Translations under genes and position numbers: made by a program
In this document: positions 8,065 through 16,069 of the stretch, one piece after another
Position numbering within the stretch: position 1 is the first letter of the stretch
Layout of the letters: each line of letters starts with the position of its first letter
Source of the DNA: Streptomyces sp. SCL15-4
GTDB taxonomy: Bacteria > Actinomycetota > Actinomycetes > Streptomycetales > Streptomycetaceae
Reading direction: 5' to 3'
Length of the DNA: 64,000 nucleotides
NCBI RefSeq assembly: GCF_033366695.1
Contig: NZ_JAOBTQ010000001.1
Location: forward strand, 5,890,001-5,954,000
The notes under the pieces: generated by a model
The model's input: the letters and a program-made list of their open reading frames with translations, nothing else
What the model was told of the DNA's origin: nothing
The model's database searches: none

Positions 8065-8698
8065 GCCCGGCCGCGGCCCGCGCCAGCTCCTCGATCCGGC
8101 CCCAGTCGCGGTCGGCCACCGCGTCCGCCGGGACCATCCAGCTGCCGCCGACACAGCCGACGTTGGGCAGGGACAGGTACTCCGGCGCGGTCGCCGGCCC
8201 GATACCGCCGGTCGGGCAGAACCGGGCCTGCGGCAACGGTCCGGCCAGCGAGCGCAGATACGCCGTACCGCCCGCCGCCTGCGCCGGGAAGAACTTCATC
8301 TCCCGCACCCCGCGCTCCAGCAGCGCGACCACCTCCGAGGCGGTCGACACCCCGGGCAGGAACGGCACCCCGGACGCGCGCATCGCCGTCAGCAGTGCCT
8401 CCGTCCAGCCGGGGCTGACCAGGAACCGCGCCCCGGCCGCCGTCACCGCGTCCACCTGCTCCGGTGTGACCACCGTGCCCGCGCCGACCACCGCCTCCGG
8501 TACCTCGCCGGCGATGGCGCGGATCGCCTCCAGCGCCGCCGGGGTCCTGAGCGTGACCTCGATCGCGGGCAGCCCGCCGGCCACCAGCGCCCGCGCCAGC
8601 GGTACGGCGTCGGCGGCGTCGGCGAGCACCACCACGGGCAGGACGGGCGCGAGATCCAGGACGGAGGGGTCGGCGGCGGAGGGCAGCGGCGAGGTCAT
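8036..8698 (-). CDS. eda: KDPG/KHG aldolase
   Basis: A 220-residue class I aldolase of the Entner-Doudoroff and hexuronate routes. It cleaves 2-keto-3-deoxy-6-phosphogluconate to pyruvate and glyceraldehyde 3-phosphate, or 4-hydroxy-2-oxoglutarate to pyruvate and glyoxylate. The catalytic Glu is in IEVTLRTP, the Schiff-base lysine in MKFFPA, and the phosphate loop is CPTGGIG. The length is standard. The start is ATG 8698. The last 29 bp overlap the end of the convergent RNase H/phosphatase gene. No 6-phosphogluconate dehydratase gene is nearby. Confidence 0.94.
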   Translation of the reverse strand: MTSPLPSAADPSVLDLAPVLPVVVLADAADAVPLARALVAGGLPAIEVTLRTPAALEAIRAIAGEVPEAVVGAGTVVTPEQVDAVTAAGARFLVSPGWTEALLTAMRASGVPFLPGVSTASEVVALLERGVREMKFFPAQAAGGTAYLRSLAGPLPQARFCPTGGIGPATAPEYLSLPNVGCVGGSWMVPADAVADRDWGRIEELARAAAGLRDAGGTCR

Positions 8699-8761
8699 GC
8701 CCTCATCGTGCCCAGCGGCTGCACCACCCGCAATGAGCGTTGCGCATAGTGCAACGAGCCG

Positions 8762-9547
8762 TCAGTGGATCTCGTCCACCAGCACGTCCAGCGCCCACGC
8801 CCTGCCCGCCTTGCCGGGAGCCTCGGCCTCCACGGTGTAGCCCAGCTCCCGCAGCGCCTCCACCAGCTCGGCGGGGTTCTCCGGCGCGGCGCCGGACGTC
8901 AGCAGGCCGCGCACGATCCGGCCCTTCGTCGCCTTGTTGAAGTGGCTGACGACCTTCCGGGTGGGCGCGTGCAGCACTCGTACCGTCGCCGTGCGCCCGG
9001 CCGCCTCGCCCTTCGGCTTCCAGGCGGTCGCGTAGGCCGAGGAGCGCAGGTCCAGCACCAGCCCCTCGCCGGCCGCCGCCGGCAGCACCTCGGCCATCGG
9101 CGTCCGCCAGTGTCCGGCCAGCGCGCCCAGGTCCGGCAGCTTCACGCCCATCGAGCAGCGGTAGGAGGGGATCCGGTCCGTCACCCGCACCGCGCCCCAC
9201 AGTCCGGAGAACACCAGCAGCGAGTCCGCGGCGCGCCGCCGGGCGCCGGCGTCCAGCGTGGCCAGGCCGAGGGCGTCGTAGAGGACACCGGTGTAGATCT
9301 CCCCGGCGGGGCGGGCGCCGGCCGTGCGCAGCCCGGCGTTCTTCGCGACCTCGCCGCGCAGCCCCTCGCTGAGCCCGAGCACCTCGCGCGCCTTGTCCGG
9401 GTCGCCCGAGCACAGCTCGACCAGCTCGCCGAGCACGGCCTCCCGGGCGGCGGTCAGTCCCGGCAGGGACAGCGAGCCCAGCTCCAGCGGGGCGCCCTCG
9501 ACCGCGTTCGCCTTGCCTTCCGAAGGCGGCAGCAGGACCAGCAACAC
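8762..9547 (-). CDS. yaaA: YaaA-family peroxide stress protein (DUF328)
   Basis: A 261-residue member of the YaaA/DUF328 family. In E. coli, YaaA lowers free intracellular iron and protects DNA during hydrogen peroxide stress. The family N-terminus LLPPSEGK, the YRCSMG motif and the HFNKATKGR segment are present. The GTG start at 9547 has GAGGAGT just upstream. It lies 63 bp upstream of eda on the same strand and could be cotranscribed with it. Confidence 0.9.
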   Translation of the reverse strand: MLLVLLPPSEGKANAVEGAPLELGSLSLPGLTAAREAVLGELVELCSGDPDKAREVLGLSEGLRGEVAKNAGLRTAGARPAGEIYTGVLYDALGLATLDAGARRRAADSLLVFSGLWGAVRVTDRIPSYRCSMGVKLPDLGALAGHWRTPMAEVLPAAAGEGLVLDLRSSAYATAWKPKGEAAGRTATVRVLHAPTRKVVSHFNKATKGRIVRGLLTSGAAPENPAELVEALRELGYTVEAEAPGKAGRAWALDVLVDEIH

Positions 9548-9612
9548 GTACTCCTCACGTAGACCTCCGCGCCAGGGTACGGCGGTCCCGCGGGTGGCCC
9601 GGTCCGCGGGGT

Positions 9613-9882
9613 TCAGCGCGCCGCGAGGGCCTGGACCAGGGCGCCCGGGTCGTCGGCGTACAGCCGGACCACGCTCACCGGCCTGCGCCGGTACACCGTC
9701 GTCGTTGCTCCACCCCCAAGACGATCTCCGGCATACGGCGGACCGCCTCCGTCCGGCCGGGCACGAAGCGCCCGCAACGCCGTGTTGCGGAGTCTTGGTT
9801 GACGCACCGTCAGCAGTCCGTCGGGAACCACGCGCGAGGCTCCATGTCGGCCGGCGCGTACGCCTCGCGGGATACGGGCCAC
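9613..9882 (-). pseudogene. Possible gene remnant (C-terminal fragment)
   Basis: The 3' part of this frame (…VYRRRPVSVVRLYADDPGALVQALAAR) reads like the C-terminus of a real protein with good codon usage. Further upstream the frame becomes Arg/Gly-rich and unconvincing, with no ribosome binding site. It may be the decayed end of a lost gene. I do not recognise the family, and chance coding is possible. Confidence 0.25.
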
Positions 9883-9893
9883 CGTGCCAGGGC

Positions 9894-9922
9894 TTGACGG
9901 CTAACGGTGTTAGCCATACGTT
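9894..9922 (+). promoter_or_regulatory. Promoter with palindromic operator in its spacer
   Basis: -35 TTGACG (9894-9899) and -10 TACGTT (9917-9922) are 17 bp apart. The spacer is almost entirely the perfect inverted repeat GGCTAAC-GGT-GTTAGCC (9899-9915). A repressor here would block RNA polymerase directly. The TetR gene two reading frames downstream is the obvious candidate. Confidence 0.7.
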
Positions 9923-9966
9923 CTGGGCCGACCCTGGCGCGCCAAGCTCCCGACCCGGAGGCAGTC

Positions 9967-10389
9967 ATGACCGCCACAACCGGCACGACCACCGTGACGC
10001 GGCACTTCCCGCGTCCGGCCCTGCGCCGCGGGGCCTGGCTGGTGTCCGCCCTGTTCTGGTCGGTCCTCGCGGTCGTGGAGGGCGTGCACCACGGCTGGCC
10101 GGCCGTGGCCCTCGCGCTGACCTTCCTCGTGCTGCCGGACCTGACCTTCCTGGTGGCGCTCGACGAGGCACCCCGCATGGCCAAGGGGCAGCTGCCGCCC
10201 CGCGCGGTGCCGTACTACAACGCCATGCACCGCGCCCTGGTCCCGCTCACGCTCGCCGTCGCCTGCGCCGCGCTCCCGCCGCACTGGCCGGCCGCCTTCG
10301 CCGCGCCGTGCGGCTGGCTCGCCCACATCTCCTACGATCGCGTCCTCGGCTACGGACTGCGCACCAAGGAGGGCTTCCAGCGTGGCTGA
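9967..10389 (+). CDS. DUF4260-like small membrane protein
   Basis: A 140-residue integral membrane protein with about four hydrophobic segments (residues 22-40, 45-65, 85-105, 108-125). It ends in HISYDRVLGYGLRTKEGF, which resembles the conserved end of the DUF4260 family. The function is unknown. ATG 9967 has GGAGG six bases upstream; in-frame codons further up have no ribosome binding site. Its stop overlaps the following TetR gene by 8 bp, so the two are translationally coupled and share the TTGACG/TACGTT promoter with its palindrome. Confidence 0.85.
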   Translation: MTATTGTTTVTRHFPRPALRRGAWLVSALFWSVLAVVEGVHHGWPAVALALTFLVLPDLTFLVALDEAPRMAKGQLPPRAVPYYNAMHRALVPLTLAVACAALPPHWPAAFAAPCGWLAHISYDRVLGYGLRTKEGFQRG

Positions 10390-10903
10390 CCGGCTCACCC
10401 CGCGGGCACGGGAGATCGTGGCGGCGGCCCGGGACCTCCTGGAGGAGTCCGGACCCGCGCACCTGACCATGCGCACCCTCGCCGACCGCCTCGGCATCAA
10501 GGCGCCCTCCCTCTACAAGCACTTCCCCGACAAGCACGCCGTGGAGGTCGAGCTGGTGGCACAGCTGCTGGCCGAGACCGCGCAGACCCTCCAGGCCGCC
10601 GAGGCCCGTGCCCCCGGCTCGCTGGAGGCGCTCGCCATGGCCTACCGGAGCTACGCCCTCGCCCACCCCCACCTGTACTGCCTGGCCACCGAACGGCCCC
10701 TGCCGCGCGCCGAGCTGCCTGCCGGCCTGGAGGACCGCGCCGCCCGGCCCCTGCTGCGCGTCTGCGCCGGCGACATGGACCTGGCCCGCGCCTTCTGGGC
10801 CTTCGCCCACGGCATGGTCGTCCTGGAGATCCACGGCCGCTTCCCGCCCGACGCCGACCTGGAGACGGCGTGGCGGCGGGGGATCGGGGCGCTGGGGACG
10901 TAG
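10382..10903 (+). CDS. TetR-family repressor, likely autoregulatory
   Basis: A 173-residue regulator. The N-terminal helix-turn-helix (residues about 8-52) contains ARDLLEESGPAHLTMRTLADRLGIKAPSLYKHFPDK. The C-terminal ligand-binding domain resembles TetR_C/WHG-type domains (AMAYRSYALAHPHLYCL). The GTG start lies inside the DUF4260 gene. The 17-bp palindrome in the operon promoter is the probable operator. The ligand is unknown, and the DUF4260 membrane protein is the likely target. Confidence 0.9.
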   Translation: MADRLTPRAREIVAAARDLLEESGPAHLTMRTLADRLGIKAPSLYKHFPDKHAVEVELVAQLLAETAQTLQAAEARAPGSLEALAMAYRSYALAHPHLYCLATERPLPRAELPAGLEDRAARPLLRVCAGDMDLARAFWAFAHGMVVLEIHGRFPPDADLETAWRRGIGALGT

Positions 10904-10948
10904 GGCCGGTCCGCGCGGGGGCAGCCGCCCGGTACCATGGTTCTCACG

Positions 10949-11361
10949 GCAGACGAGCCGGGCGGACGGCCGCGTGGAGTCCCTTCAAGGGGCTTCCCGA
11001 GGAACGTCCGGGCTCCACAGGGCAGGGTGATGGCTAACGGCCACCCGGGGTGACCCGCGGGACAGTGCCACAGAAAGCAGACCGCCCGGCGCTCAGGCGC
11101 CGGGTAAGGGTGAAACGGTGGTGTAAGAGACCACCAGTGCCCAGGGTGACCTGGGCAGCTAGGTAAACCCCACCCGGAGCAAGGTCAAGAGGGGACACTC
11201 CGGTGTCCCTGCGCGGACGATCGAGGGCTGCCCGCCCGAGTCCGCGGGTAGACCGCACGAGGCCGGCGGCAACGCCGGCCCTAGATGGATGGCCGTCGCC
11301 CCGGCCGCCGCGAGGCAACCGGGGAACAGAACCCGGCGTACAGCCCGACTCGTCTGCCGCC
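10949..11361 (+). ncRNA. rnpB: RNase P RNA, bacterial class A
   Basis: The catalytic RNA of RNase P, which matures tRNA 5' ends. Hallmarks are visible: the P1 helix GCAGACGAG…CTCGTCTGC closing the ends, the 5' GGAGUCCC region, the conserved block GAGGAACGTCCGGGCTCC, GGGTAAGGGTGAAACGGTG, the ACAGAAAGCAGACC segment and GGGGAACAGAACCCGG near the 3' end. Exact ends are estimated from P1 pairing. Its 3' terminal 24 bases plus nine downstream bases are duplicated at 16115-16147. Confidence 0.95.
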
Positions 11362-11370
11362 TAGGTCTTC
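11338..11370 (+). repeat. Left direct repeat (attL-like) at the rnpB 3' end
   Basis: A 33-bp sequence starting GTACAGCCCGACTCG, covering the 3' strand of P1 and nine bases beyond rnpB. It is repeated without mismatch at 16115-16147, consistent with site-specific integration that regenerates the RNA 3' end. Confidence 0.75.
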
Positions 11371-11523
11371 TGGCCGGCGAACACACTGGACAGGCGTCCT
11401 TTTCCGCGTGTTGACGGACGTCGCTCGGCCCCGGTCCACACCGGTTCGTACCGGATTGCGTGGCCGTGACGTGGCCGTGGAAGCAGCCATGCCTCGGACG
11501 CCGGAGCCGGGCGACACGCATTG

Positions 11524-12045
11524 TCATATGAGGGGCGTGCCGTCGCGAAGGTACAGCGGCCGTCCCGCGTCCAGTGCCTTCAGGGCGTGCTCGAACCGGC
11601 GCCGGGTGCGGTCCCGGAGGCGGTCGGCGGCTTCGGTGATCGTGACGAAGGCGGCTTCGGACAGCTCGTCGTCTCGTGGCCGTAGTCGGTCGGCCTGGTC
11701 CTGGTTCAGGGTGCCGCCGTCGAAGATGAACGCGAGCTGATCATCCCAGGGACCGTGTGGGGCCACCCAGTCCACCACCAGCAGCCCGAGCAGCGTGACG
11801 CGCACGCCGAGTTCCTCCATCAGCTCACGGCGGGCGGTGTCCTCCGGCGGCTCGTTGGCCTCCGCCATCCCGCCGGGCAGATCCCATCCCGGTTTGTACG
11901 TGGGTTTCACCAGAAGCACACGGCCGTACGGCTCCCGCAGCAGCACGTCGGCCGCCACGCGCTTGCGGGCCTGCTTGGCGTTGCCCTCCGCGAGGTACGC
12001 ATTCCACGCGTCGGTGTCGGCGGGATCGGGTGCTGTGGGCTTCAT
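11524..12045 (-). CDS. Nudix hydrolase
   Basis: A 173-residue protein with a complete Nudix box (GGMAEANEPPEDTARREL then MEELGV, the GX5EX7REUXEEXGU pattern). Such enzymes hydrolyse nucleoside diphosphates linked to another moiety; the substrate cannot be told. The ATG overlaps the stop of the XRE gene (ATGA, 12042-12045), so it is cotranscribed with and coupled to that regulator. It lies inside the rnpB island, and a role beside the peptide pathway is possible but not shown. Confidence 0.9.
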   Translation of the reverse strand: MKPTAPDPADTDAWNAYLAEGNAKQARKRVAADVLLREPYGRVLLVKPTYKPGWDLPGGMAEANEPPEDTARRELMEELGVRVTLLGLLVVDWVAPHGPWDDQLAFIFDGGTLNQDQADRLRPRDDELSEAAFVTITEAADRLRDRTRRRFEHALKALDAGRPLYLRDGTPLI

Positions 12046-13307
12046 GCGGTGGTGCCTCCCGGGGATGGCGGGATCAGATCGGCCAGCAGGAGCATTCTGG
12101 CGCGGTGTGCATCATCGAACCGCGCCAGGTGCTCCCGGACCGGCCGGTACCCCCGGTGCGGCTCCAGCAGCCGGCGTAGCCCGTCAAGCTGCTGCACCAC
12201 TCGGACCGAACCGAGAGTCGGGCTCGTACTGAGTAGGTCGTGGCCGACGCTCACAGCGGAGTCCAGGTCACCCCGGCGCACGTGGATGTCCACCAGGCTG
12301 ATCCGGCTGAGAGCCAGGGACCGCGCCCGCCCCGCCTCGCGCAGCGCAACAGCTTGTTCGGCGTGCGACAGCGCCTCGTCGTACTTCTCCAGATCACGCA
12401 GGATCAGAGCCGACTCGCCGGCCAGCGCGGCGGTGTCGAACGGGCTCAGCCACGGGTGGTCGGCAGTGGGCGAAGCCTCCAGGCCGCGGTGCGCGGCCTC
12501 CAGCGCGTGGGCGGCCGGGGTGCGCTGAGACGCGACCGCCAGCGCACGCGCCCGCATGGTGTGCAGCCGCGCTGTCAGCGCGGGAATCCGAGGCCCCTGC
12601 GCGGCCAGCTCGAGCCCGGTCCGCGCCCAGCCGACAGCCCCGGCCGCATCCCCGGTCTCAAGGGCAAGGTGGCTGCTGCTCGCAGCAACGTGCGCGGCCA
12701 ACGGGAGGTCACCAGAGGTGTGGGCCAGTGCGAGAGCGCGGGCGAAGTGCTGGGCCGCGCGGTCATCATGACCGGAGTCGTGAGCCATCCAACCCGCCAT
12801 CTCGGTCAGCGCGGCTGCGGCGGCGAATACCTGCGGACCGCTGCCGATGTCGACCAGCCGGGGCGCCACCCGGTCCGACAGGTGCCGGATGACAGCCCCG
12901 TACAACCTGCCGCCGCCGGTCTGGCGGTCAGCGCTGCGGAAATGATCCATCGCCACCAGGTCGTCACCGTCCGGCGGCGGCCGGTCCGTGCGCTCGTGCT
13001 CGGCGGTCGTCGGCGCGGGCTCCCACGAGCGTCGAGCCAGCCCCAGCAGATGGCCGGGGATGTGGAAGGCGTCGGCGATCTGCTCGAACAGGGTCAGCTT
13101 CTCCACCCGGCTTTTGCCGTTCATGTAGTCGTACAGCCGCCCCTGCGTGATGTCGACGGCGGCAGCGATGCGCCGCGTACTGACACCGCGCGCATTGAGC
13201 ATCCGGAACACCGCCCCCATGTCCCGCTCGGCGCACGCATGGCGCAGCCGTTCATCCCCGAGCAAACCGGCGGCGACCTCCCGCGGGTCCGGTGACAGAC
13301 GGTCCAT
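12042..13307 (-). CDS. XRE-family regulator with TPR-like C-terminus
   Basis: A 421-residue regulator. Residues about 30-85 form a helix-turn-helix (GVSTRRIAAAVDITQGRLYDY then MNGKSRVEKL). Residues about 150-400 are helical, Ala/Leu-rich repeats of TPR type (HFARALALAHTSGDLPLAAH; HAEQAVALREAGRARSLALS), as in peptide-sensing actinobacterial regulators. ATG 13307 has GGGGGAG six bases upstream; the frame extends further but without a ribosome binding site. It is divergent from the graspetide precursor operon across a 409-bp intergenic region and probably controls it. Confidence 0.88.
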   Translation of the reverse strand: MDRLSPDPREVAAGLLGDERLRHACAERDMGAVFRMLNARGVSTRRIAAAVDITQGRLYDYMNGKSRVEKLTLFEQIADAFHIPGHLLGLARRSWEPAPTTAEHERTDRPPPDGDDLVAMDHFRSADRQTGGGRLYGAVIRHLSDRVAPRLVDIGSGPQVFAAAAALTEMAGWMAHDSGHDDRAAQHFARALALAHTSGDLPLAAHVAASSSHLALETGDAAGAVGWARTGLELAAQGPRIPALTARLHTMRARALAVASQRTPAAHALEAAHRGLEASPTADHPWLSPFDTAALAGESALILRDLEKYDEALSHAEQAVALREAGRARSLALSRISLVDIHVRRGDLDSAVSVGHDLLSTSPTLGSVRVVQQLDGLRRLLEPHRGYRPVREHLARFDDAHRARMLLLADLIPPSPGGTTA

Positions 13308-13716
13308 CTGCAACTCCCCCGGGTAGCGAATGGAACCGATGCTAAGGCCGACGCCGCTGAGAGGACTCCGCGGTGGAGTCACCTTCTGGAGTCTCCCCAT
13401 CCCCGTGCCCACGTGTTGACTGACTGTCAGCTGCCGGGAGCCGCACCCGTGAAGGCACCTCGGCGCCGCCCCGCCAGCAGGCTTCTCCCCGAGGCACACG
13501 GGCGGGGCTTCCCTCCAGCCACCCAGACCAAGGCGTGACGACGACCATGACCAACGAGCGAGTGAGTCCAGCCGGCGGGCTCGGGCTGGACGCAACGGCC
13601 GCCCGCCCAATCCCTGGGAAGGGTGGCCCGACCACCCCCGGCCGAGCCCCGCTCGCCGTCCGGAAGCCGCGGGCGGCGGCCGCCATTGTCGGATCACCTG
13701 AGAGAAGAGGAGACTC
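13308..13716. promoter_or_regulatory. Divergent promoter region of the graspetide island with GACTCC/GGAGTC palindrome
   Basis: A gene-free interval between the XRE regulator and the precursor. The inverted repeat GACTCC-GCGGT-GGAGTC spans 13364-13380, and a third GGAGTC copy lies at 13388-13393. A possible -10 for the regulator (TAGCAT on the minus strand, 13339-13344) places the palindrome over its -35. These are candidate binding sites for the XRE protein. The half next to the precursor has no clear promoter that I can name. Confidence 0.45.
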
Positions 13717-13983
13717 ATGCAGCAGCCATTCACGTCACTGGATCAGGTCAAGCCCTGGGGACTCGGACGCATGCGGCCGTACCCGGCTGCGGCCGTTCTC
13801 CCCGCCGCCCGGCCCGTCCTCGACCCGCACACGCAGGTCCCCGCGTGGGTCGGCAACGACGGCGCACCGCTGACGGTGGAGGCCAGGCACAAGCGGTCGG
13901 AGACGTCGCAGGAGACGAGCACGAAGACCAGCCTGGACGGCACTCCGGACCAGGGGAGCGACCAGAACGGGGACACCGACTGA
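13717..13983 (+). CDS. Graspetide (omega-ester peptide) precursor
   Basis: An 88-residue RiPP precursor of the actinobacterial ATP-grasp-target type. The leader has the family motif PWGLGRMRPYP (residues 13-23) and LDPHTQ (35-40). The C-terminal core (about 58-88) is made almost only of Ser/Thr, Glu/Asp, Gln, Asn and Gly, and contains LDGTPDQG. Such cores supply Ser/Thr hydroxyls and Glu/Asp carboxylates for macrocyclic ester links. GAGGAG precedes ATG 13717. The stop overlaps the ATP-grasp start (TGATG). The Asp74-Gly75 pair is a plausible aspartimide site for the methyltransferase encoded downstream. Confidence 0.85.
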   Translation: MQQPFTSLDQVKPWGLGRMRPYPAAAVLPAARPVLDPHTQVPAWVGNDGAPLTVEARHKRSETSQETSTKTSLDGTPDQGSDQNGDTD

Positions 13984-14948
13984 TGGCTGTGGGTGGGCCG
14001 CCCGTCCTCGTTGTCACGCGCCTGGACGACGCGACGGCTGATGAAGTGATCACTGAACTGAACCGGCGTCGCGTGCCAGTGGTCCGCCTGGACCCCGGCG
14101 ACTTCCCCCGCGAGGTGGCCGTGTCCGGAACCTTCGACAGCACCGGGACCGGTGGCACTCTCGCCACCGCATCCCGGAGCGTCGACCTCGGGAACGTCCG
14201 CTCGGTGTACTGGCGGCGGCCCACCCCCTACACCGCCGACCTTGCCATGGACGAGCAGACCGGCCGATGGGCCGTCGGAGAAGCCCGCTACGGGCTTGGT
14301 GGCATCCTCGCCACTCTCCCCGGCGCGCACTACCTGAACCACCCATGGCGCAACAGGGATGCCGAGTACAAGCCGGCGCAACTGACCACGGCTGCCGCCT
14401 GCGGTTTTACCGTGCCACCCACGCTCATCACCAACGTTTCCGACCGCGCCCGCGCCTTCGCCGCTGAACACGGGCCGGTCATCTACAAGCCGCTCAGGGA
14501 AACCGAGTACACGGACGACACCGGCCGCGCGCTGACCGTGTGGATCGAGGACGTCACCCCAGGCCAGATCGACAACCACCTACGCCTCACTGCGCACCTG
14601 TTTCAGCAGCGCGTCCGCAAGTCCGCCGACATCCGCCTCACCGCCGTCGGCGACCACCTCACCGCCGTCCGCATCGACGGCTCACCCGGCGTGGACTGGC
14701 GCCGCCATTACGACCGGCTCACCTACACCCCCGTGCCCGTCCCTCCAGCCATCGGCAAAGGCGTGCGCGCCTACCTCGATGCCTTCGGACTCATCTTCGG
14801 CGCCTTCGACTTCGGTCTGGACCGTGAGGGCGTCTGGCACTGGTATGAGTGCAACCCCAACGGTCAATGGGCTTGGTTCCCCGACCACATCACCGCTCCC
14901 CTCACGCACGCCATCGCCGACCGCCTACAGCACGGAGTCCTCGCATGA
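13983..14948 (+). CDS. ATP-grasp peptide maturase (graspetide ligase)
   Basis: A 321-residue ATP-grasp enzyme of the group typified by S. avermitilis SAV_5884, expected to activate Glu/Asp side chains of the precursor with ATP and form ester (or amide) crosslinks. Family landmarks: WRRPTPYTAD, LNHPWRNRDAEYKPAQL, VIYKPLRETEY for nucleotide binding, then RKSADIRLTAVGDHLTAVRIDG and the metal-binding WYECNPNGQWAWF. The ATG overlaps the precursor stop by one base and its own stop overlaps the methyltransferase start (ATGA). The three genes are translationally coupled. Confidence 0.92.
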   Translation: MAVGGPPVLVVTRLDDATADEVITELNRRRVPVVRLDPGDFPREVAVSGTFDSTGTGGTLATASRSVDLGNVRSVYWRRPTPYTADLAMDEQTGRWAVGEARYGLGGILATLPGAHYLNHPWRNRDAEYKPAQLTTAAACGFTVPPTLITNVSDRARAFAAEHGPVIYKPLRETEYTDDTGRALTVWIEDVTPGQIDNHLRLTAHLFQQRVRKSADIRLTAVGDHLTAVRIDGSPGVDWRRHYDRLTYTPVPVPPAIGKGVRAYLDAFGLIFGAFDFGLDREGVWHWYECNPNGQWAWFPDHITAPLTHAIADRLQHGVLA

Positions 14949-16069
14949 CCGACCCCGCGGACCTGCGCCGCCGACTCGCCGCCGCCGTCCCTGTGAACGA
15001 CCCGGCTTGGCGCACAGCCCTCGAAACGGTGCCCCGCGAACTCTTCCTCGGCAACGGCCTGTTCCAGTTCGACGGCCGCCGGTGGACCCCCGTGCACCGC
15101 GACCAGACCGATCCCGGAAAGTGGCTGGGGATCGTCTACCAAGACACCACCTGGGTCACCCAAGTCGACGGCACCAGCGCTGTAGACGCCACCGGACCCG
15201 TCACCGGCCGCCCTACCTCGTCCAGCACGCTGCCCTCCCTGATCGTGCGCATGCTCGACATCGCGGGCATCAGCGAGGGTCACAAGGTGCTGGAGATCGG
15301 CACTGGCACCGGCTATTCCACCGCAATCCTGTGTAGCCGCCTTGGCGACAAGAACGTGTACTCCATCGAGTACGACCCGGGCTTGGCCGCCGCGGCGGCC
15401 GACCACATCCACGCCGCCGGGTATCGCCCCACCCTGATCACCGGCGACGGCCTCGCCGGACACAAGAACGGCGCCGAATACGACCACATCGTGGCCACCT
15501 GCGCCGTCCGCCACATCCCGCCGGCCTGGCTGTACCAAGTACGCGCCGGTGGAACCATTACCACCACCATCAGCGGATGGATGCTCGCGTCCGGACTCGT
15601 CCGTCTCACCGTCCAGGACGACGGCACCGCCATCGGCCGCTTCCACACCGACCAGATCAGCTACATGCTCGCCCGCCCCCACGAACGCCCGCCCCGACCC
15701 ACCTTCCACCAGCATCCCGGCCGCACCCGCGCCACCCGCGTGAACCCGGCACTCCTGGAGAACTGGACCGGGCAGTTCCTCGCTCAGCTCGCCGCACCGT
15801 CCGCCGAACTGATGACCACCAGCACGGGGGTGATCCTCGTGGACGTCGCCACCGGGTCGCAGGCGTGGACCGAACCGGCCGGAGGCGGCTGGACGGTGCA
15901 CCAGCACGGCCCTCTCCGCCTCTGGGATCAGGTGGAAGACGCTCTCACTGGCTGGCAGGACGCGGGCTCACCCCCACACTCCGACCTCGGCCTGACTGTG
16001 GACCCGGACGGCACCCAACGGGTGTGGCTCGGAGCACCCGACGGCCGCTCCTGGAACCTGCCGGCCTGA
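14945..16069 (+). CDS. PIMT-like O-methyltransferase of the ATP-grasp peptide system
   Basis: A 374-residue SAM-dependent methyltransferase related to protein L-isoaspartate O-methyltransferase. The SAM site is VLEIGTGTGYSTAIL (about residue 117), followed by YSIEYDPGL; an upstream YQDTTWVTQVDG segment matches the PIMT substrate region. It has an extra C-terminal domain of about 130 residues. In fuscimiditide-type graspetides, homologues methylate a core Asp, which then collapses to an aspartimide. The gene is the last of the coupled trio, 45 bp before the right island repeat. The same function here is inferred from family and context. Confidence 0.9.
   Translation: MTDPADLRRRLAAAVPVNDPAWRTALETVPRELFLGNGLFQFDGRRWTPVHRDQTDPGKWLGIVYQDTTWVTQVDGTSAVDATGPVTGRPTSSSTLPSLIVRMLDIAGISEGHKVLEIGTGTGYSTAILCSRLGDKNVYSIEYDPGLAAAAADHIHAAGYRPTLITGDGLAGHKNGAEYDHIVATCAVRHIPPAWLYQVRAGGTITTTISGWMLASGLVRLTVQDDGTAIGRFHTDQISYMLARPHERPPRPTFHQHPGRTRATRVNPALLENWTGQFLAQLAAPSAELMTTSTGVILVDVATGSQAWTEPAGGGWTVHQHGPLRLWDQVEDALTGWQDAGSPPHSDLGLTVDPDGTQRVWLGAPDGRSWNLPA

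Noticed and set aside
10949..11361. ORFs crossing rnpB on the minus strand (e.g. 11034-11318, 11159-11527)
   Set aside because: They are antisense to conserved RNase P RNA; coding potential is incidental.
13535..13873. 112-residue ORF upstream of and overlapping the precursor gene
   Set aside because: Different frame from the precursor, no ribosome binding site, Arg/Pro/Ser-rich. The 88-residue frame has the family motifs and GAGGAG.
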